From the NCBI GenBank assembly GCA_030754315.1, contig JASMAO010000211.1, positions 1 to 9,753 on the forward strand: a stretch of DNA of 9,753 nt. The letters run 5' to 3'. This DNA is from SAR202 cluster bacterium (GTDB lineage Bacteria > Chloroflexota > Dehalococcoidia > Lucifugimonadales > JASMAO01). This document shows positions 1 through 6,782 of this stretch, piece by piece. Below the pieces are notes generated by a model. It was not told where the DNA came from, did not search any database, and worked only from the letters and a program-made list of their open reading frames with translations. Each line of letters opens with the position of its first letter. The stretch's first letter is position 1. Position numbers and translations under genes: made by a program.

Positions 1-1
1 A

Positions 2-178
2 GAAAACATTGAGGCTGCTCCCGAAGACGAGCCTGCAGAAACCGCTCCCGAAGACGAGCCTGCAGAAACCGCTCCCGAAGACGAGCCTGCAGAAACCACT
101 CCCGAAGACGAGCCTGCAGAAACCGCTCCCGAAGACGAGCCTGCAGCGGACAGCGAATTGAACAAGGAAAAGAATTGA
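2..178 (+). CDS. C-terminal tail of an upstream ribosomal-operon protein, probably S17 (partial)
   Basis: Only the last 58 codons are in the window, ending at TGA 176-178. After a short lead (ENIEA) the product is five tandem nine-residue units of the type APEDEPAET, then [14 protein letters not shown] residues to the end. Each unit has four acidic residues and no basic one, so the tail carries about -20 charge and is surely disordered. No structured domain is visible. In spc operons the gene directly before rplN is nearly always rpsQ, so S17 with an added acidic tail is the best guess; a separate acidic protein or a long L29/S17 variant cannot be excluded. The stop overlaps the TTG start of rplN, which argues that it belongs to the same translated operon. 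The gene is real with high confidence; its identity as S17 rests on position alone. Confidence 0.6.
   Translation, partial: ENIEAAPEDEPAETAPEDEPAETAPEDEPAETTPEDEPAETAPEDEPAADSELNKEKN
17..151 (+). repeat. Five-copy 27-bp in-frame tandem repeat
   Basis: Units lie at 17-43, 44-70, 71-97, 98-124 and 125-151. Copies 1 to 3 are identical, copy 4 differs at one base (GCT to ACT, Ala to Thr), and copy 5 diverges only in its last two codons. Near identity at DNA level, including synonymous positions, points to recent expansion by slippage or unequal recombination rather than selection on an old protein repeat. The unit is a multiple of three, so copy-number change keeps the frame. Confidence 0.95.
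164..168 (+). promoter_or_regulatory. Ribosome binding site supporting the TTG start of rplN
   Basis: AAGGA lies six bases before TTG 175-177, inside the end of the upstream gene. Good spacing and the canonical L14 N-terminus (M-I-Q) decide in favour of this non-ATG start. Confidence 0.65.
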
Positions 179-543
179 TACAGATCTACTCTCGACTCAA
201 AGTCGCCGATAATTCTGGCGCTAGAACAATAAGTTGCATCGGTGTACCGGGGGGCAGCGGACGGCAGTATGCACGACTTGGGGACATTATCGTGGCGTCA
301 GTCAAAGAAGCTACTCCAGCCTCAGCAGTAAGTAAAGGTGAGGTTGTCAAAGCAGTGATAGTGAGGACCTCTCAGGCCCAAGGCAGGCAAGATGGATCTC
401 ATATTCGATTCGATGACAACGCCGCGGTCCTCATCGGTGAGGACGGAATGCCTCGAGGTACCAGGATTTTCGGCCCGGTCGCACGCGAGCTGCGTGACAA
501 AAATTTCATGCGCATCGTTTCACTAGCGCCCGAGGTATTATGA
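175..543 (+). CDS. rplN: 50S ribosomal protein L14
   Basis: L14 is a large-subunit protein that binds 23S rRNA and forms part of intersubunit bridge contacts near L19. The product has 122 residues, the usual family length. The N-terminus [17 protein letters not shown] is the L14 signature, followed by a beta-barrel core ([11 protein letters not shown] at about 36-47) and the conserved end [32 protein letters not shown] sequence. It starts at TTG 175, overlapping the upstream stop as TTGA, with AAGGA upstream. Its own stop overlaps rplX. The overlaps on both sides imply coupled translation. Identification is firm. Confidence 0.97.
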   Translation: MIQIYSRLKVADNSGARTISCIGVPGGSGRQYARLGDIIVASVKEATPASAVSKGEVVKAVIVRTSQAQGRQDGSHIRFDDNAAVLIGEDGMPRGTRIFGPVARELRDKNFMRIVSLAPEVL

Positions 544-854
544 TGCGGCTCAAAACGAACGACACCGTTCAAATAATCAAAGGACGTGACCGAGGTAAAT
601 CGGGACGCATTACCAAAACATTCCCCGAGAAAAACGCGGTTCTAGTCGAAGGCATGAACGTCGTGCAACGGCACACCAAAGCCACACCGGGAGTTAGGCA
701 AGCAGGGATTATCCAAAAGGAATTGCCCTTACAAACGGCCAATGTCATGCTTGTTTGTACCCACTGTGCGAAACCCACGCGTATTGGAACAAAAATGTTG
801 GCTGACGGCACCAAGGCGCGTGTATGTATTAAATGCAAGGAAGTAATCGAATGA
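540..854 (+). CDS. rplX: 50S ribosomal protein L24
   Basis: L24 is an early assembly protein that starts folding of 23S rRNA domain I. From ATG 540 the product has 104 residues. The N-terminal KOW motif ([15 protein letters not shown], residues about 10-24) is clear, as is the [12 protein letters not shown] segment. The C-terminal half has CxxC pairs at residues 73/76 and 96/99, the zinc-ribbon form seen in many bacteria and absent from E. coli L24. Two tandem ATGs compete: 540 overlaps the rplN stop as ATGA, while 543 gives the standard MRLK start and better spacing (7 against 4 bases) from GAGG at 532-535. The true start may therefore be 543. Its stop overlaps the rplE start as ATGA. Confidence 0.96.
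   Translation: MMRLKTNDTVQIIKGRDRGKSGRITKTFPEKNAVLVEGMNVVQRHTKATPGVRQAGIIQKELPLQTANVMLVCTHCAKPTRIGTKMLADGTKARVCIKCKEVIE
837..843 (+). promoter_or_regulatory. Ribosome binding site deciding the rplE start
   Basis: AAGGAAG lies seven bases before ATG 851. It argues for 851, with the ATGA overlap, over the in-frame ATG at 833, which would sit on top of this site. Confidence 0.7.
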
Positions 855-1831
855 CCACCGAGAAGAGCAAGGGACAACCAAAGGATCTTGAGAAGGACAC
901 CTTGGAGAAAGAATTGGCCACTCCTCAGGATCCGAAAGATCGTTCGACTGCTTCAAGAAGTAAAAAGGGAACATCCAATAAGACAGGTGCAAAAAAGAAT
1001 ACCCGAAGCAATGCGAAGGCAGTTACTAAACCAACAGATGATGAAGCTGCGACCAAAAAAACGGTGCGAAAAAAACGAGTGGCAGTGAAAGCCCCAGATG
1101 TAGCGGTTAAAAGTGAACCCCCAAACGAGGCTGTAGCTGAACAGGCTGCGCAGCCCAAGAAACCAACACAAAAAAAACGGTCACCTAGAAAGAAAAAGAC
1201 GGTAACGGAAGTAGCTCCCGAAACCATTCCTGAGGCATCGGTGGAGTCAAAGCCACAGTCAACTTCACTGCCAAGGCTGCATGAGCACTTTCGAAACCAC
1301 TTGGCACCTCAACTCATGGAGGAGTTCGCTTACTCGTCAACAATGCAAGTCCCAGTATTAGAAAAGATTGTGGTCAATATCGGACTTGGTGAGGCGTTGG
1401 AGAACTCACGGGCCATCGAGAATGCAACTGGTGACTTGGCAGCGATTACAGGCCAACAACCGGTGGTAAGGCGCGCGCGCAAGTCTATCGCAAGCTTCAA
1501 ATTAAGGGAAGGTCAGGCAATCGGACTCAGTGTGACCCTTCGGGGGAGACGTATGTATGAATTCCTTGATCGGTTGATTAGCTCATCTCTGCCACGAATA
1601 AGAGACTTCAACGGTTTGTCCAGAAAAGCCTTCGACGGTAGGGGAAACTACTCGATAGGCCTCCGTGAACAAATTATCTTCCCAGAGATCGACTACAACT
1701 CCGTTGACCGTATTCGAGGCCTTCAGATCGTCATAGTAACAACTGCACAGACCGATCGTGAAGGGTTTCGTCTGTTGGAACTGATAGGAATACCATTTGC
1801 TAGAACAGAAAACGACATAAGAGCAGCGTAG
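851..1831 (+). CDS. rplE: 50S ribosomal protein L5 with a long lysine-rich N-terminal extension
   Basis: L5 binds 5S rRNA with L18 in the central protuberance and contacts S13 and P-site tRNA. The product is 326 residues against about 180 for a normal L5. Residues 140-320 are a full, ordinary L5: [19 protein letters not shown], then [18 protein letters not shown] (165-182), the [19 protein letters not shown] loop (207-225), and the IIFPEIDY and ITTTAQT-like strands near 275-302. Residues 1-139 are low-complexity, rich in Lys, Arg, Ala, Thr, Pro and Glu (about 34 basic to 19 acidic residues), with KK/KKR/KKK clusters at about 69-76, 103-110 and 113-116. I see no domain in the extension. One continuous frame runs through it, and it is joined to rplX by ATGA. 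The L5 core is certain. That the extension is translated rests on the start, the binding site and the intact frame. Confidence 0.95.
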   Translation: MTTEKSKGQPKDLEKDTLEKELATPQDPKDRSTASRSKKGTSNKTGAKKNTRSNAKAVTKPTDDEAATKKTVRKKRVAVKAPDVAVKSEPPNEAVAEQAAQPKKPTQKKRSPRKKKTVTEVAPETIPEASVESKPQSTSLPRLHEHFRNHLAPQLMEEFAYSSTMQVPVLEKIVVNIGLGEALENSRAIENATGDLAAITGQQPVVRRARKSIASFKLREGQAIGLSVTLRGRRMYEFLDRLISSSLPRIRDFNGLSRKAFDGRGNYSIGLREQIIFPEIDYNSVDRIRGLQIVIVTTAQTDREGFRLLELIGIPFARTENDIRAA

Positions 1832-1839
1832 GACAGGGA

Positions 1840-2025
1840 ATGGCTAAAACATCTAAAATCGTAAATGCAAAAAAACCAAAGAAATTCAAGGTTAGAATAA
1901 ACAATCGTTGCCAACGCTGCGGTAGGCCACGTGCCTATATTAGGCACTTTGGGCTCTGCCGTATTTGCTTTAGAGAACTCGCGTTGATTGGGCACCTTCC
2001 GGGTATCCGGAAGGCAAGTTGGTAG
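1840..2025 (+). CDS. rpsZ: 30S ribosomal protein S14, zinc type
   Basis: S14 is a late-assembling protein of the 30S head that binds 16S rRNA near the A site. The product has 61 residues, the length of the zinc-binding short form rather than the roughly 100-residue zinc-free form. Cysteines at 24, 27, 40 and 43 form the CxxC...CxxC zinc knuckle (RCQRCG and LCRICF). The C-terminal [15 protein letters not shown] is the family signature. It starts eight bases after the rplE stop; a purine tract precedes the ATG, though AGGGA there is almost touching the start. Firm. Confidence 0.97.
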   Translation: MAKTSKIVNAKKPKKFKVRINNRCQRCGRPRAYIRHFGLCRICFRELALIGHLPGIRKASW

Positions 2026-2078
2026 ACCACACAGGTCAAGCGCATGGACATAAAAGTATTAATTTTCAGAGGTAGGAA

Positions 2079-2480
2079 ATGCCGGTAACAGACCCAATCT
2101 CGGATATGTTGACCCGGATTCGCAATGCGGTGAGCGTAAGGCATGACTCAGTCATGGTTCCCGCCTCGAATGTGAAAACTTCTATAGCTAAAATCCTTCG
2201 TGAGGAGGGATTTATAGCGAACTACGAGGTTATAACAAACAATTCTCCGCAGGGAACCATCAAAATAACGCTGCACTACCGCGGAAAGGACGAACCTGCA
2301 ATATCTGGCCTCAAAAGGGTAAGCAAGCCCGGACTCCGTGTTTACGTAGGGAAGGGCGAGATTCCGCGCTATTATGGAGGGCTCGGTGTCTCAATCCTAT
2401 CGACTTCGAAGGGAGTCATGACAGGTAAACAGGCATGGCGAGAGGAAACAGGCGGCGAGTTGATCTGCTACGTCTGGTAG
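2079..2480 (+). CDS. rpsH: 30S ribosomal protein S8
   Basis: S8 is a primary 16S rRNA-binding protein of the central domain and, in E. coli, the translational repressor of the spc operon. The product has 133 residues, the usual length. The N-terminus [13 protein letters not shown], the [14 protein letters not shown] helix (about 33-46), [13 protein letters not shown] and the C-terminal [20 protein letters not shown]...GGELICYVW are all conserved. AGAGGTAGGA just upstream gives a good binding site. It is separated from rpsZ by 53 bp in which I see no structure resembling an S8 target site; I did not fold the region. Confidence 0.97.
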   Translation: MPVTDPISDMLTRIRNAVSVRHDSVMVPASNVKTSIAKILREEGFIANYEVITNNSPQGTIKITLHYRGKDEPAISGLKRVSKPGLRVYVGKGEIPRYYGGLGVSILSTSKGVMTGKQAWREETGGELICYVW

Positions 2481-2488
2481 GAGTGATT

Positions 2489-3037
2489 ATGTCAAGAATA
2501 GGGTTACAGCCAATATCTTTACCATCAGAAGTAGAAGCGACCGTGAACGGAAATCAGGTCACTGTCAAGGGCCCTAAAGGGACTCTGAGTAAAACTTTTC
2601 ACACAGACATGAAAATCGCCCAAGAAAACAGTACCCTCCACGTTGAGAGGCCTTCCGACGAACGCGAACATCGTTCCTTGCATGGATTGACCCGCACCCT
2701 GCTCTCCAACATGGTCGTAGGAGTGAGTCAAGGATTTACACGATCTTTGGAACTTCAAGGGGTCGGATACAGGGTTCAGCAAAGTGGCAAAGGGATTTCG
2801 CTGAGCGTGATGAAGAGTCATACGGTAGATTACCAACCACGTGAAGGAATCACGATTGAGGTTGAAGGCAACAACTTGATCCATATACGAGGATCAGATA
2901 AACAAGGAGTCGGCCAAGCCGCAGCAGAGATAAGAAAAGTCCGCCCACCAAACGCTTACACAGGCAAAGGAATCAGATACTTGGGTGAACAAGTTCGAAT
3001 CAAGCCGGGGAAGAGTGCCAGAAGGGAAATTGTCTGA
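2489..3037 (+). CDS. rplF: 50S ribosomal protein L6
   Basis: L6 sits near the base of the L7/L12 stalk, by the sarcin-ricin loop. The product has 182 residues, the usual length. The start ATG 2489 ([12 protein letters not shown]) is the conserved L6 N-terminus and follows AGGAG at 2479-2483; an in-frame ATG at 2435 lies inside rpsH and would add 18 unconserved residues. The duplicated L6 fold is present, with the second-domain signature [16 protein letters not shown] near 155-170 and KPGKSA near the end. It follows rpsH after 8 bp and shares one base with rplR (TGATG). Confidence 0.97.
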   Translation: MSRIGLQPISLPSEVEATVNGNQVTVKGPKGTLSKTFHTDMKIAQENSTLHVERPSDEREHRSLHGLTRTLLSNMVVGVSQGFTRSLELQGVGYRVQQSGKGISLSVMKSHTVDYQPREGITIEVEGNNLIHIRGSDKQGVGQAAAEIRKVRPPNAYTGKGIRYLGEQVRIKPGKSARREIV

Positions 3038-3408
3038 TGGGGAAAGCCCGTACTCGTAGTTCTCAAAGGGTAAAAAGACACATTAGGGTACGTCAAAAGA
3101 TCAAGGGTACCGGTCAGAGACCACGTTTGGCCGTCTTTCGTAGCTTAAGCCATATCTATACACAAATCGTGGATGACGAGCGTGGCGTGACGCTGCTTGC
3201 TGCTTCAAGTCTCGAATCAGAGGTGCGCGGCAACGGGCACGAGGACAAAAAGAAAACCGAAGTATCTCGTCAGGTTGGTACTCTAATAGGCAGAAGAGCA
3301 AAGGCTGAGGGTATCAACAAGGTCGTATTCGACCGTGGAGGAAACCAATATCACGGTCGTGTAAAAGAGCTTGCCGAAGCAGTACGTAGAGAGGGGGTTG
3401 CATTCTAA
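3037..3408 (+). CDS. rplR: 50S ribosomal protein L18
   Basis: L18 binds 5S rRNA and, with L5, anchors it in the central protuberance. The product has 123 residues. It shows the basic N-terminus, [20 protein letters not shown] (about 28-47), and the C-terminal signature [28 protein letters not shown]. It starts within the rplF stop (TGATG), with AAGGGA about nine bases upstream, and ends inside the rpsE start (TAATG), so three consecutive genes are coupled. Confidence 0.97.
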   Translation: MGKARTRSSQRVKRHIRVRQKIKGTGQRPRLAVFRSLSHIYTQIVDDERGVTLLAASSLESEVRGNGHEDKKKTEVSRQVGTLIGRRAKAEGINKVVFDRGGNQYHGRVKELAEAVRREGVAF

Positions 3409-3935
3409 TGATGTGGTCATCTGGTAGGCCCTCCTCCGAAGACACGGATCTCAACGAGAGAGTCGTGAAAGTCTCTCGAGTAGCCAAGGTCGTTAAAGGA
3501 GGAAGGCATCTGAGCTTCAGTGCGGTAGTAGTCGTCGGCGATAGAGATGGACAAGTTGGAATTGGTATCGGAAAAGCCGATGCCGTACCAGACGCGGTCC
3601 GTAAGGGCGCTGCTAAAGCCAAGAAAAATATGCTGACAGTTCCGTTGAAAGGAAGTACTATCCCTCACGAAGTCACGGCCAAATACGGAGGATCCGAGGT
3701 CATGTTGAAGCCTGCTTCACCTGGTACTGGTGTCATCGCAGGGGGATCGGTACGAGCCGTCGTAGAACTGGCCGGGGTTAAAGACATTCTGACAAAAGTC
3801 CGACGGAGTACAAACCCCGTCAACTCTGTCAAAGCCGCCTACCAGGCACTCTCTCAACTAAAGGATCCGATGAAGGAGACTAGCCTGAGAAAACAATTAG
3901 CCGAATCTACACCCAATCGTAGCACATCACATTAA
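3408..3935 (+). CDS. rpsE: 30S ribosomal protein S5
   Basis: S5 contributes to decoding accuracy and helicase activity at the mRNA entry channel, with S3 and S4. The product has 175 residues. The N-terminal dsRNA-binding-like domain holds [21 protein letters not shown] and [17 protein letters not shown] (about 48-65). The C-terminal domain holds [25 protein letters not shown] and the [15 protein letters not shown] segment. Tandem ATGs at 3408 and 3411 make the exact start uncertain by one codon. The last roughly 20 residues are polar and poorly conserved in type. A 54-bp spacer separates it from rpmD. Confidence 0.97.
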   Translation: MMWSSGRPSSEDTDLNERVVKVSRVAKVVKGGRHLSFSAVVVVGDRDGQVGIGIGKADAVPDAVRKGAAKAKKNMLTVPLKGSTIPHEVTAKYGGSEVMLKPASPGTGVIAGGSVRAVVELAGVKDILTKVRRSTNPVNSVKAAYQALSQLKDPMKETSLRKQLAESTPNRSTSH

Positions 3936-3989
3936 ACCCAATGAGAATACTACTACGTCAAACAAAATTAATTATAGCCAATCGATCAA

Positions 3990-4172
3990 ATGAGTAAGAT
4001 AGCAATAACTTGGAAAAGAAGTGGGATAGGATACTCCCGAGACCAGCGGCGTACTATAGCCAGTCTGGGGTTGAAACGACTGCATCAAACAGTCGTACAT
4101 GAAAACATCCCATCAATTAATGGGATGGTCCAAAAAGTCAAGCACCTGCTAGAGGTAGCTGACGTAGACTAA
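3990..4172 (+). CDS. rpmD: 50S ribosomal protein L30
   Basis: L30 is a small, non-essential large-subunit protein found in spc operons of many bacteria. The product has 60 residues, a typical length. ITWKRSGIGYSRDQRRTIASLGLKRLHQTVVHENIPSINGMVQKVKHLLEV shows the L30 pattern: one beta strand, the IG-x8-T-x2-SLGL-x-R-x5-V turn, and the N-GMVxKVKHLL helix. No Shine-Dalgarno-like sequence lies before ATG 3990, and the first upstream in-frame codon boundary reaches a stop (TAG 3975-3977), so no earlier start exists. Initiation may depend on rpsE translation or on a leader-weak start. Confidence 0.94.
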   Translation: MSKIAITWKRSGIGYSRDQRRTIASLGLKRLHQTVVHENIPSINGMVQKVKHLLEVADVD

Positions 4173-4201
4173 TCGAGAGCCAAGGAACGAGCTTCCAACA
4201 T

Positions 4202-4648
4202 ATGAAACAGCATGAACTAAAACCTACAATCGGTGCAAAGAAGGATCGAAAACGAGTTGGCCGAGGAAACGGAAGTGGCATGGGTACATACTCAGGCCGT
4301 GGAATCAAGGGCCAAAAGTCACGGAGTGGCGGTGGTGTACGCCCTGGCTTCGAAGGGGGGCAGAATCCAATTACAAAGGCTCTGCCTAGCCTCAGAGGAT
4401 TCACCAACCCATTTCGACGTGAATACAGCGTTGTCAATCTTGATAGGCTAGCGCAATTCCCCGCCAACTTCGAAGTCACACTAACCCACATGATTAACTC
4501 CGGAATTGTCAAAAACCTGAAACGCCCTGTCAAGATTTTAGGGCGTGGAGATCTCAATTCTCCCCTGGTTGTAGAAGCACATCGTTTCACCGCTAAAGCA
4601 CGTCATAAGATAGAGACTGCAGGCGGTAGCGTCAGGGAGATCGACTAG
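4202..4648 (+). CDS. rplO: 50S ribosomal protein L15
   Basis: L15 is a late assembly protein with a long unstructured basic N-terminal arm reaching into 23S rRNA. The product has 148 residues, the usual length. The N-terminal arm shows LKPTIGAKKDRKRVGRG, then the glycine-rich GSGMGTYSGRGIKGQKSRSGGGVRPGFEGGQ (about 24-54). The C-terminal globular part includes VKILGRGDLNSPLVVEAHRFTAKA and an AGG turn near the end. AAGGA at 4182-4186 is unusually far (15 bases) from ATG 4202, so the start is set by homology rather than by spacing. The stop overlaps secY as TAGTG. Confidence 0.96.
   Translation: MKQHELKPTIGAKKDRKRVGRGNGSGMGTYSGRGIKGQKSRSGGGVRPGFEGGQNPITKALPSLRGFTNPFRREYSVVNLDRLAQFPANFEVTLTHMINSGIVKNLKRPVKILGRGDLNSPLVVEAHRFTAKARHKIETAGGSVREID
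4634..4639 (+). promoter_or_regulatory. Ribosome binding site for the GTG start of secY
   Basis: AGGGAG lies eight bases before GTG 4648 at the end of rplO. It supports the GTG start over the downstream in-frame ATGs. Confidence 0.65.
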
Positions 4649-5982
4649 TGCAGCGGGCCCAATCGGGCAGTGAAGAACTAGGCCGCCCACAATTAATTCA
4701 GTCAATGATCGACGCTATGCAGGTCCCCGACCTGCGTTCTAAGATCATCTTCACTTTGTCAATGTTGGTCATCTTCAGATTTGTAGCCCACGTGCCAGTA
4801 CCTGGTGTGGACACCCAAGCGTTAGCTCAAGCCTTCCAGAGCCAGGCACTCTTAGGATTCCTTGACTTGTTCAGCGGCGGGGCCTTGGCCAATCTGAGCG
4901 TGGCAGCATTGGGCGTTTATCCTTACATTACAGCATCAATCGTGATGCAAATTCTCACTCCTGTACTACCTCAACTCAAATCCCTTTCCGAAGAGGGCGA
5001 ATACGGCCGACAACGGATGAATCAGATCACACACTGGCTAACTGTACCTATAGCCATTATGCAAGCGTGGGGTCAGCTTACAATACTCCGACAGGGAGGG
5101 GTGCTTCCAAACATCAATTTCGGCCTTAATATCACAACCTTTGGGATAGTCATCTCGCTCGTAGCTGGTACGATGTTCTTGGTCTGGCTAGGTGAGTTGA
5201 TAACAGAGCGAGGACTTGGAAATGGGATCTCTCTAATCATCTTCGGTGGAATCGTGGCAAGATTCCCTCAAATAATAGGTCAGAGTTTCCTAGAACAAAA
5301 TCAATCTGCCGGCTTAATCCTTCTAGTGCTGTTCGGCCTTGGCATAATATACGTCATTGTCCTTTTCAACGAGGCCCAACGCCGAGTTCCTGTGCAGTAC
5401 GGTAGGAGCGTCTTCAGAGGCGGAAAAATGCAAAGACAGAGTGGGTCTACATTCCTACCATTGAGAGTGAACTCGGCAGGAATGATACCTCTGATCTTCG
5501 CATTTTCAATTATCATTCTCCCGGCCACTATTGCCAGCTATTTTCGAAACCCCCTTAGTGACGACATAGTATCAAAAACGGCTCGGTTCTTTGCCGACAC
5601 ACTTGATCCTTCTGGATTGCCTTATTGGGGTGCCGTGTTTGTTCTCGTAGTAATGTTTACATTTTTTTACACGCTCATTATCTTCCAACAACAAAACCTC
5701 GCGGAGAGCCTCCAACGAAATGGCGGTTTTATTCCAGGCATTCGCCCAGGAAAACCAACTCAGGAATACCTAAACAGACTCATCGTCCGCATAACTTGGG
5801 GCGGCGCATTATTCCTTGGCATTATTGCAATCATTCCGTATTTCGTAACTCAGATTACAGACGTGCGCGCCTTGACTTTGAGCAGCACCAGTCTACTCAT
5901 TATGGTTGGCGTAGCATTAGACACGATGCGCCAACTGGAAGCACAATTGATGATGAGAAACTACGAGGGATTCATTCGTTAG
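4648..5982 (+). CDS. secY: Preprotein translocase channel subunit SecY
   Basis: SecY forms the membrane channel of the SecYEG translocon for export and insertion of proteins. The product has 444 residues, the usual length. Ten hydrophobic segments can be placed at about 31-50, 84-104, 128-145, 165-184, 190-208, 222-240, 275-297, 325-346, 379-400 and 408-425, with the plug region near 66-80 (LLGFLDLFSGGALANLS). Conserved landmarks are ITERGLGNGISLIIFGGI (184-202), the cytosolic loop RRVPVQYGR...GG (245-260), NSAGMIPLIFA (275-285) and GFIPGIRPGKPT (360-371). It starts at GTG 4648 inside the rplO stop, with AGGGAG at 4634-4639. The first 25 residues are hydrophilic and cytoplasmic. adk begins one base after its stop. 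Confidence 0.98.
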   Translation: MQRAQSGSEELGRPQLIQSMIDAMQVPDLRSKIIFTLSMLVIFRFVAHVPVPGVDTQALAQAFQSQALLGFLDLFSGGALANLSVAALGVYPYITASIVMQILTPVLPQLKSLSEEGEYGRQRMNQITHWLTVPIAIMQAWGQLTILRQGGVLPNINFGLNITTFGIVISLVAGTMFLVWLGELITERGLGNGISLIIFGGIVARFPQIIGQSFLEQNQSAGLILLVLFGLGIIYVIVLFNEAQRRVPVQYGRSVFRGGKMQRQSGSTFLPLRVNSAGMIPLIFAFSIIILPATIASYFRNPLSDDIVSKTARFFADTLDPSGLPYWGAVFVLVVMFTFFYTLIIFQQQNLAESLQRNGGFIPGIRPGKPTQEYLNRLIVRITWGGALFLGIIAIIPYFVTQITDVRALTLSSTSLLIMVGVALDTMRQLEAQLMMRNYEGFIR

Positions 5983-5983
5983 A

Positions 5984-6622
5984 TTGAAGGTAATATTGTT
6001 GGGTCCGCCAGGGGCCGGAAAGGGCACACAGGCGACGTTGATCGCCGAAAATCTAAAAATACCGCAAATTTCGTCCGGCGATCTGTTTAGAGACCACCAA
6101 GATCGAGACACAGAGCTGGGCCGAGTGGCGCGTTCATATATGAAGGATGGCGTCCTTGTACCAGACAAGGTGACTATCACAATGGTAATGGATTGGATTG
6201 AACAGAACACCGGAGTTGGTGGGTTTTTGCTCGATGGCTTTCCAAGAACTATCGGTCAGGCCAAGGCACTTGACCAAGCCCTTGCCAATTCCGGCGGTAT
6301 TGATCTAGCAATCTATGTCAATGTTCCAGAAACGGAGTTAATCCACAGGCTTAGCGGCCGGCTAGTTTGTAGTAAGTGTAAAACACAGTACCACACGATC
6401 TTTGCGCCACCTTCAGAACCATGTATCTGCGATAAGTGTATGACAGAACTAAACCAACGAGACGATGATAAACCGGAAGCTATAAAAAAACGATTCCAAG
6501 TGTATCAGGAGGAGACTGCTCCACTGATTGGTTATTATCAAGTTTTGGGGAGGCTGAGAGAGGTCAATGGTGTGGGTTCAATAGAAAAGATCGGTGAAAG
6601 GCTGTTAAGGGCACTCGACTAG
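5984..6622 (+). CDS. adk: Adenylate kinase, zinc-LID type
   Basis: This enzyme interconverts ATP + AMP and 2 ADP in the cytosol, balancing adenine nucleotides. The product has 212 residues. The P-loop GPPGAGKGT is at 7-15, the NMP-binding segment at about 30-59, and DGFPRT at 84-89. The LID starts at GRLVC; Cys129, Cys132, Cys149 and Cys152 match the four-cysteine zinc site of Gram-positive-type enzymes, with an extra Cys147. QRDDDKP then RF-VY complete the active site. The start is TTG 5984 (MKVILLGPPG), giving the canonical N-terminus; GAGGGA at 5965-5970 is the only likely binding site, 13 bases away. It abuts secY, as is usual for this operon type. Confidence 0.97.
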   Translation: MKVILLGPPGAGKGTQATLIAENLKIPQISSGDLFRDHQDRDTELGRVARSYMKDGVLVPDKVTITMVMDWIEQNTGVGGFLLDGFPRTIGQAKALDQALANSGGIDLAIYVNVPETELIHRLSGRLVCSKCKTQYHTIFAPPSEPCICDKCMTELNQRDDDKPEAIKKRFQVYQEETAPLIGYYQVLGRLREVNGVGSIEKIGERLLRALD

Positions 6623-6662
6623 TCGCTCAAAACTAACATGGAAACCCCGAATAACCACCCTA

Positions 6663-6671
6663 TGCTATCAT
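6663..6671 (+). promoter_or_regulatory. Weak extended -10 promoter candidate
   Basis: TGCTATCAT fits the extended -10 pattern TGn-TATAAT with one mismatch. No -35 hexamer is visible at 16-18 bases upstream. If used, transcription would start near 6678, leaving a leader of about 105 bases before map. One such match in a 160-bp gap is easily produced by chance. Confidence 0.2.
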
Positions 6672-6723
6672 ATCAACATCGAATTTCAGGGGACGTGAAG
6701 GCAGATTCCTCAGCCCCGCGTCT

Positions 6724-6750
6724 TCGGGTTTCTCACAAGCCTCAACCCGA
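6724..6750 (+). other. Short inverted repeat (7-bp stem, 13-nt loop) upstream of map
   Basis: TCGGGTT at 6724-6730 pairs with AACCCGA at 6744-6750. No T-run follows, so it does not look like an intrinsic terminator. It could be a leader hairpin, but a stem this short may be chance. Confidence 0.3.
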
Positions 6751-6782
6751 CAAGACATTGACCTCTAATTGACGCAAACATC

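Larger units (their letters stand above)
6623..6782 (+). other. 160-bp adk-map spacer, largest gap in the window
   Basis: This spacer contains a weak promoter-like motif and one short hairpin, described separately. It also holds a 44-codon open frame (ATG 6638 to TGA 6770-6772) in the same frame as adk. That frame has no ribosome binding site and a composition like random sequence, so I do not call it a gene. No strong terminator (GC stem plus T-run) is visible, so transcription from upstream can probably continue into map. Confidence 0.6.

Noticed and set aside
17..151. Tandem array as a CRISPR
   Set aside because: The units are contiguous with no spacers and are translated in frame as a protein repeat.
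833..850. In-frame ATG 833 as the start of rplE
   Set aside because: It lies in rplX and on the AAGGAAG site that serves ATG 851; the ATGA overlap at 851 fits the neighbouring junctions.
925..1227. Minus-strand frames opposite the rplE extension
   Set aside because: They are shadows of a lysine-rich coding strand (AAA read as TTT gives Phe/Leu-rich frames) and have no start signals of their own.
2044..2088. 14-codon frame between rpsZ and rpsH, ending over the rpsH start
   Set aside because: Too short to judge, with only a weak AGG upstream. It could be a coupling leader but nothing supports translation.
2435..2488. In-frame ATG 2435 as the start of rplF
   Set aside because: It adds 18 residues from within rpsH that are not L6-like; [12 protein letters not shown] at 2489 is the conserved start and has AGGAG.
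5625..5987. Plus-strand frame overlapping the end of secY in another phase
   Set aside because: The secY frame is fully conserved there; the alternative product is Arg/His/Pro-rich with no resemblance to a protein family.
6638..6772. 44-codon frame in the adk-map spacer as a gene
   Set aside because: No binding site, no recognisable motif, and an open frame of this length is likely by chance at this base composition.
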